Assembly (NCBI GenBank): GCA_002292925.1
Contig: DBCF01000072.1
Span: 2,380 to 12,194, forward strand
Direction of reading: 5' to 3'
Source: Roseiflexaceae bacterium UBA965
GTDB lineage: Bacteria; Chloroflexota; Chloroflexia; Chloroflexales; Roseiflexaceae
Length of the DNA: 9,815 bases
A program made the position numbers and the translations under genes. Shown here one piece after another: positions 6,801 through 9,815 of this stretch (its first letter is position 1; each line of letters opens with the position of its first letter). The notes beneath the pieces are model-generated. The model had not been told where the DNA came from, did no database searches, and worked only from the letters and a program-made list of their open reading frames with translations.

Positions 6801-9800
6801 GACCTACAAGGTATCAACGAATGGCTGATTTCGCACGGCAACAACACCAGTCGCGGCAACTTGTTTGCGCTCGGGTTTAATGCCAACAACCAAGTGGTCT
6901 GTAGCACCTTCGGCGACGAATTTGTGTCAGCCAAAGTAATTAACGATAGCGCCTGGCACCATGTGGCGTGTGTGGTTGATGGCAATCAACGCCGGATTTC
7001 GATTGATGGTGTACTCGATGCCAGTGACGACAATCGGCTGACGGGGCCCTATGCCAGCACTGCTAAATTCCAAATCGCCCGGCGCCCCGACACCCGCAAT
7101 AGTTTTGCCGGCAACATCGACGAAGTCAACATCTACGACTATGCCATCAGTGATATAACCATCACCAAGCTCTATAGCCAGCCCCAATCGAGCATACCCC
7201 CGCAATTACCATTCAGCCACCTGACCTTTGATGACGTCAGCATCACCCAAGGGGCGGTCACCATCGGCTGTAGTGGGGCAGGGTGTCCGGTCGTCAGCTA
7301 CCCCAATCGAAGCGTGCCCCTGCGCCCCAGCGAACGTCTCGCCGCATTCAAAATGCAACCATTGCGTGGGTTAACCGTGCGCAGTACGGCCAGTATTGCC
7401 AGTGGCAACGACAGCACCTTGCAGTTTTGGAGTTATTTTGCCCTGCCGAGTCGCACCGAAGCCCTCGTGACCCAGCTCCAAGCCAACCGTCCCAGCATTA
7501 GTGTGAGCAGTAGCGAAATCAACTATGCAGGCATCAGGTATAGCCATCAAATCAATCGCTTCCCCCCCAATCAATGGCACCATTATGCCTTTGTCAAAAG
7601 CGGCACCCAGCTACTGATGTACATCGATGGCAATCAAGTGGCGAGTGGCACAGCCGCCGCCAGCCTGCTCCCCTTCCGGGTGGGCACCGGTAGCCCGCTG
7701 TATGCCGGCATGATGGCCACCCCAAATGGCGAATTTGCCGCGCTCGAGCTCCACAACCAAGCGTTGAGTGCCGACGCCATCGTGCAACGTTATATGCAAG
7801 GCGTACCAGCGGCCAATGTTATGCCCACCGCCACGGCCACGATGTCGTTGACCCCCAGTGTAACGCAGCCGCCCCAACAGACGCTCACCGCCAGTCGGAC
7901 TATCGCCGTCGCCATGGCCAGCAAAACGGCGGTGGCGTTGACCAATACGAGTATCAAGGTGGTGAGCCAAACTGCCGCACCCAAAGCGACCCAGAGCCGC
8001 GTGGCCCAATTGGATCTGACCAAAGTGGCGAGTACGGTCACGCGCTGGGCGGCCTACGCCCGTACCGATGTGGCCATCACCACCCGTTCGCCGGTGGCCA
8101 CCAAAATCCCCCCTATCGTTTATCCGACCCAGGTGCCCTCACTGGTTATTTTGGCAGATACACGTACGGCAACGCTGAGCATGACGGCCAATCCCAAGTT
8201 TTCACCGACATCCACGGTCACGAGCACTCGCACCCACACGCCATCGCGCACGCAAACCGTGACACAGACCGCATCGGCGACCGCGGCAGCAGTGGTGGCG
8301 ACCCGCACGGCCAAAATCACTGTGACGGATGTGCCCTCACCGACATTTGAGACCAAGGCCACCGCAACATTGGCCAAATTCACGGCTACCAGCACCAAAA
8401 CGGCCACTAGCACCAAAACAGTCGCAATGCCCATCGACACGGTGGCACTGAGCGACTTACCCACCGGCATGCTCTACCGGGCGATGCAACACCTTTATGA
8501 CTCGCGTGCCATGGCGGCGGGAGCCTGGGACAACACCTACATCAGCCCGGTGGCGTACCCGTTTTATCGCCCCGACATCGGTCAAGGCAAAGTACCGGCC
8601 TACTACGAAATCGCCGTGTTTAGCGATAGCGCCCGCACCAAACCGGCAGGGTACCTGCTGTTGACCAACCCCACTGACGCCACACCCGGCATTGGCCAAA
8701 TCGACTTCCCCGTGGCGCATTGGGATAGTCGTGGCGAGGCCGTCAGTACCCTGCTGATAAAAAACGCCAAAGCGGCTGGTACGGGTAGTGCAACATTGTG
8801 GAAGCTCGATGCCTTGAGTTATCTGCTGGTACAAAACAACACCGTCATCAGCAACCTCGGCGACATCCCACCGGTCATGGTGGGGCTCGATCAAACGACA
8901 TTCGACACCTATGCCACGGGCAATAATGCCTTGAGCGAACTCACGTGGAGCCCCAACAACAATTCCGACCCCGATAACCTGTACAAATACACGGGGGGCG
9001 TGGTAACCACCAAGGGGCCTCAAGCCAAAGATGTAGCGGGCATCATCAGCTACAACACCGAAATCAATCCGCTGAGTGATTTTGCCAGCTACCAAGCCGT
9101 GTATGCAACGACATTTGCACCGCTCATCAAAAACCTGCGTGAACGCACCATCAAGCATTGGAATTTAGAAGCACAAATCAATCCAGAAGCCGGCGTGTTT
9201 AACGTGGCGGCACCCGCAGAAAGCACCACCACCCTCGTGATCCCGTTTGCGGGCATGACCAGCAAAAACATCGTCATCAACGACCCAGATAGCATCATCA
9301 CGACCATGACCATGGGCAACAACACGGTAGGCGGCTTCCCCACATTCAATTTCACCACCCGCACCCGCAACGGCGACGAAACGCCACGGGCCATCGTGTA
9401 TGTGATGGATGGTCAACAAATCCGGGGCAAGTGGTACCTCTATTTGTACCCCCACGAATTCACGGTGACGGCGCCGGTGAGTAGCAAAAACCGCTCACAT
9501 AATTGGTCGGCGTGGACATTTTTTGATGCAGGCAGTGCCGACGATCAACGCGACTACGACCAATTCACGTACGGCACCTATTTTTCGTCGATTGGTGCAG
9601 CGTGTAAATCGGGGTGTGGGGCCACGGCCTGGATGATGCTGTTTGGCTGGGCCGATTACAAAAGCTCCATCCCCGGCAGTGGGATTTTTCGCTACAACAC
9701 CTACCGCGAAGGGGGCACCAATACGGGGAGTGGTACGAGTGTGGGTGGCGTGGCACCCAAATCAATGTATGTGGGCACGGCGGTCAACCCAGGGCTCCGC

Positions 9801-9815
9801 AACGCGGTTTTGTAT
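3789..9815 (+). CDS. Gene B (3'-partial): secreted M6-like metallopeptidase - LamG - cysteine peptidase fusion
   Basis: The frame is open from ATG 3789 for 2009 codons to the window edge without a stop. The start is supported by AAGG eight bases upstream and by the signal peptide that follows directly. Domains by residue: signal peptide 1-35 (cleavage probably after AHA); M6-like metallopeptidase about 98-500, with the core beginning RLLVIRAAFSD, the SYGNFTGW segment, HELGH at 278-282, and SYELLDDNMPGHISA plus EGILIERV equivalents of later M6 motifs; EF-hand-like loop 417-428 (DVNGDGMRQDDE); CARDB/Ig-like beta domain about 517-682 (DIWIDSP, NRVYARIHNYG); further beta-rich regions about 683-908; LamG-like domains about 925-1130 (C957/C962, W1056) and 1140-1339 (C1161/C1166); Thr-rich linker about 1340-1553; unnamed module about 1554-1905; and the start of the cysteine peptidase with SGCGATAW (C1943). 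The His and Asn of that domain lie beyond the window. It is paralogous to gene A. An extracellular degradative role is inferred. Confidence 0.93.
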   Translation, partial: MYYARKTPLYGLSIVLLYLVSTFDWALQPTPTAHATIRTLSPAQTDMAAHAVGGEWHDGTLAPKVVDFGGNPAATTIGGMDQWLKTKQAKVSAPAQNPNIFGTKRLLVIRAAFSDSLNRRFTNSELLNQIFNPINDLFRTTSYGNFTGWQVTFADPVVLSNPRGRYILGNNQLWNDDDDFSQQLVEDILSASNEATLEPLIENTDTVVIMMNNEVSDNKPPFRAVNKSRRDMDFGVFDWGDELNTIFIDEGGVRLDNNGMPIAGLATSVDLLKGWMMHELGHALQSYASLDEIYHPSNYNNSYELLDDNMPGHISAMLKTGTFNQWMPASQTVTVTAFNQNASNAICLRAIEYDYRDNPTPQILRINYPDFYYLVSAHRRVNGDELNANWSDQMPRGIPDEGILIERVINRGTQWKDVNGDGMRQDDEVQDWRSIVRGRTGYNDPYSAENDSRLWGVGNVFGVESDGTPGMDTTDGLNISVTSQPNADTWCVKLSFRNSARTPDVGLASWRQPPGESYESTDIWIDSPLNGYGTFRYGMWNDLDNQSVPRGNGDDPAIGSINRVYARIHNYGFVAATNVKVQLQVSNPLGVGIPRTNAWRDLGVQLTAAQFPALASIPAQGYTDVYVDWAPDVSLTPAQIAAGVFQLHSCVRVVVSPVAGETMLGNQDGSEEQENIQNFEATPTRSPTFTHTLTLTNESLNNTIVYLKQANTLPVSWTLQINNDKRDIAIPAMTGSIPISVTVPITVTAAGSSVVGSSFVVEISALENRELINQSSLITDPVYLRTHPDQKNIGGFNFTVNVLADTQIQCNAYGRGGSYVEVVGALDGFEGIHQAGVPLRAYAQLYDDTYAPIALDDRAMGAVGSNGVFRMSFNSIINQKIKFPKYVRCLLPGTTMLASSASGYVEITPTLVPTSTPEAWADSQFHAALSLNQFLPPRESYGDQIDIFASTANPYICTAGRCPQLSGGVHGRSVQFSPANDTFLQSTNTVSLANAFSVGLWVKRDLQGINEWLISHGNNTSRGNLFALGFNANNQVVCSTFGDEFVSAKVINDSAWHHVACVVDGNQRRISIDGVLDASDDNRLTGPYASTAKFQIARRPDTRNSFAGNIDEVNIYDYAISDITITKLYSQPQSSIPPQLPFSHLTFDDVSITQGAVTIGCSGAGCPVVSYPNRSVPLRPSERLAAFKMQPLRGLTVRSTASIASGNDSTLQFWSYFALPSRTEALVTQLQANRPSISVSSSEINYAGIRYSHQINRFPPNQWHHYAFVKSGTQLLMYIDGNQVASGTAAASLLPFRVGTGSPLYAGMMATPNGEFAALELHNQALSADAIVQRYMQGVPAANVMPTATATMSLTPSVTQPPQQTLTASRTIAVAMASKTAVALTNTSIKVVSQTAAPKATQSRVAQLDLTKVASTVTRWAAYARTDVAITTRSPVATKIPPIVYPTQVPSLVILADTRTATLSMTANPKFSPTSTVTSTRTHTPSRTQTVTQTASATAAAVVATRTAKITVTDVPSPTFETKATATLAKFTATSTKTATSTKTVAMPIDTVALSDLPTGMLYRAMQHLYDSRAMAAGAWDNTYISPVAYPFYRPDIGQGKVPAYYEIAVFSDSARTKPAGYLLLTNPTDATPGIGQIDFPVAHWDSRGEAVSTLLIKNAKAAGTGSATLWKLDALSYLLVQNNTVISNLGDIPPVMVGLDQTTFDTYATGNNALSELTWSPNNNSDPDNLYKYTGGVVTTKGPQAKDVAGIISYNTEINPLSDFASYQAVYATTFAPLIKNLRERTIKHWNLEAQINPEAGVFNVAAPAESTTTLVIPFAGMTSKNIVINDPDSIITTMTMGNNTVGGFPTFNFTTRTRNGDETPRAIVYVMDGQQIRGKWYLYLYPHEFTVTAPVSSKNRSHNWSAWTFFDAGSADDQRDYDQFTYGTYFSSIGAACKSGCGATAWMMLFGWADYKSSIPGSGIFRYNTYREGGTNTGSGTSVGGVAPKSMYVGTAVNPGLRNAVLY
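4080..5290 (+). other. M6-like (immune inhibitor A type) metallopeptidase domain of gene B
   Basis: The zinc-binding HELGH motif is at 4620-4634 (H278, E279, H282). Around it are features of M6-family domains: an LVIRAAFSD strand, SYGNFTGW about 50 residues later, a SYELLDDNMPGHISAMLK stretch matching the usual 'DLM...PsHLSAwdK' segment, a 'YYLVSAHRR' equivalent of 'YFLLENRQ', and 'EGILIERVI' for 'GLLIWHV'. The usual HExxHxxGxxD is not kept: the residue expected to be Gly is Q285 and the expected third ligand is A288. The nearest Asp is D291, three residues late. M6 membership is therefore by overall pattern, and activity is not certain. Confidence 0.75.
5037..5072 (+). other. EF-hand-type calcium loop in gene B
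   Basis: Residues 417-428 read DVNGDGMRQDDE, with acidic or amide groups at loop positions 1, 3, 5, 9 and 12 and Gly at 6, which is the canonical 12-residue calcium-binding loop. It lies in the late part of the M6-like domain. Extracellular proteases are often calcium-stabilised, so a structural role is likely. Confidence 0.65.
7803..8445 (+). repeat. Low-complexity Thr/Ala/Pro linker coding region of gene B
   Basis: About 214 residues rich in Thr, Ala, Ser, Pro and Val join LamG domain 2 to the unnamed module (for example TSTRTHTPSRTQTVTQT and TSTKTATSTKT). It sits at the same place as the gene A linker and has similar length and composition, but most of its sequence does not align residue by residue, as expected for an unstructured spacer. 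One segment (7998-8111) is an exception and matches gene A. Confidence 0.85.
8445..9503 (+). other. Conserved module of unknown function before the cysteine peptidase (gene B copy)
   Basis: About 350 residues between linker and peptidase match gene A 1885-2937. Shared landmarks are LP-x-GMLYRA-x-QH (8457-8492; gene A LPRGMLYRALQH), YRPD, PAYYE-x-AVF, a GF/YxL-x-x-x-NP strand, DFP-x-AHW, KLD-x-LSY and an I-x-x-LG-x-IP segment. The pattern of a YYE strand, a hydrophobic 'see the substrate' strand, then 'FPIAHW...G' loosely recalls the pro-domains of C10 peptidases (YY...GFVIVSADD...PVLGYS), and the position directly before a peptidase fits. That relationship is an inference; no family is claimed. 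Confidence 0.6.
9504..9815 (+). other. Start of the C-terminal cysteine peptidase-like domain of gene B (truncated by window)
   Basis: The stretch begins with NWSAWTFFDAGS and DQRDYDQ as in gene A, then contains SGCGATAWMMLFGWADY with the probable nucleophile C1943 at 9615-9617. Relative to gene A it has seven extra residues just before the Cys region (around YGTYFSSIGAA) and Ala in place of Pro after CG. About 136 further residues with the His and Asn are expected downstream of the window. Confidence 0.75.

Noticed and set aside
8457..9158. 233-residue minus-strand frame inside gene B
   Set aside because: It overlaps the conserved module in gene B, whose + strand frame matches gene A over the same region; the antisense frame has no recognisable features.

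Overview
The window is filled by two very large, same-strand genes for secreted multidomain proteins, arranged head to tail and separated by a 140-base gap. No RNA gene, mobile element or CRISPR array was seen. The organism looks like a member of the Chloroflexota, most likely a Herpetosiphon-like filamentous predator. The reasons are long Thr/Ala linkers of the TATATAT/TRTATRT type, LamG modules preceded by a C-x4-C-P...HGR...QF signature, and an M6 peptidase followed by a 'DIWIDSP...GDDP...NRVYARIHNYG' beta-domain. I associate all three with that phylum from memory. Base composition looks balanced to slightly GC-rich by eye. The genus is an inference.

Layout. (1) Positions 1-3648 hold the 3' part of gene A, whose start lies upstream. 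It encodes two LamG-like domains, a Thr/Ala/Pro-rich linker, a conserved module I cannot name, and a C-terminal papain-fold-like cysteine peptidase with visible Cys, His and Asn. (2) Positions 3649-3788 hold a perfect 14-bp stem hairpin (likely terminator), a consensus TATAAT box, a 7-bp inverted repeat and a Shine-Dalgarno site. (3) Positions 3789-9815 hold gene B, open for 2009 codons and running off the window. It encodes a signal peptide, an M6-like metallopeptidase domain (HELGH), an EF-hand-type loop, beta-sandwich domains, two LamG domains, a Thr-rich linker, the same unnamed module and the start of the same cysteine peptidase.

The part of A that is visible aligns with gene B almost without a shift: matching landmarks lie 6557-6581 bases apart. 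The locus is therefore a tandem duplication with a unit of about 6.57 kb. By projection, B should end near position 10,226 with about 2145 residues, and A should begin near 2.8 kb upstream of the window with its own M6 domain.

Working model (inference): each gene makes one exported polypeptide carrying a metallopeptidase at the N-terminus and a cysteine peptidase at the C-terminus. Glycan- or surface-binding LamG domains and a flexible, probably glycosylated and cleavable linker separate them. Such proteins would suit extracellular degradation or predation. The most unusual points are the two catalytic classes in one chain, an M6 zinc motif lacking the normal third-ligand spacing, the unnamed module before the cysteine peptidase, and a conserved short motif inside the otherwise low-complexity linker.
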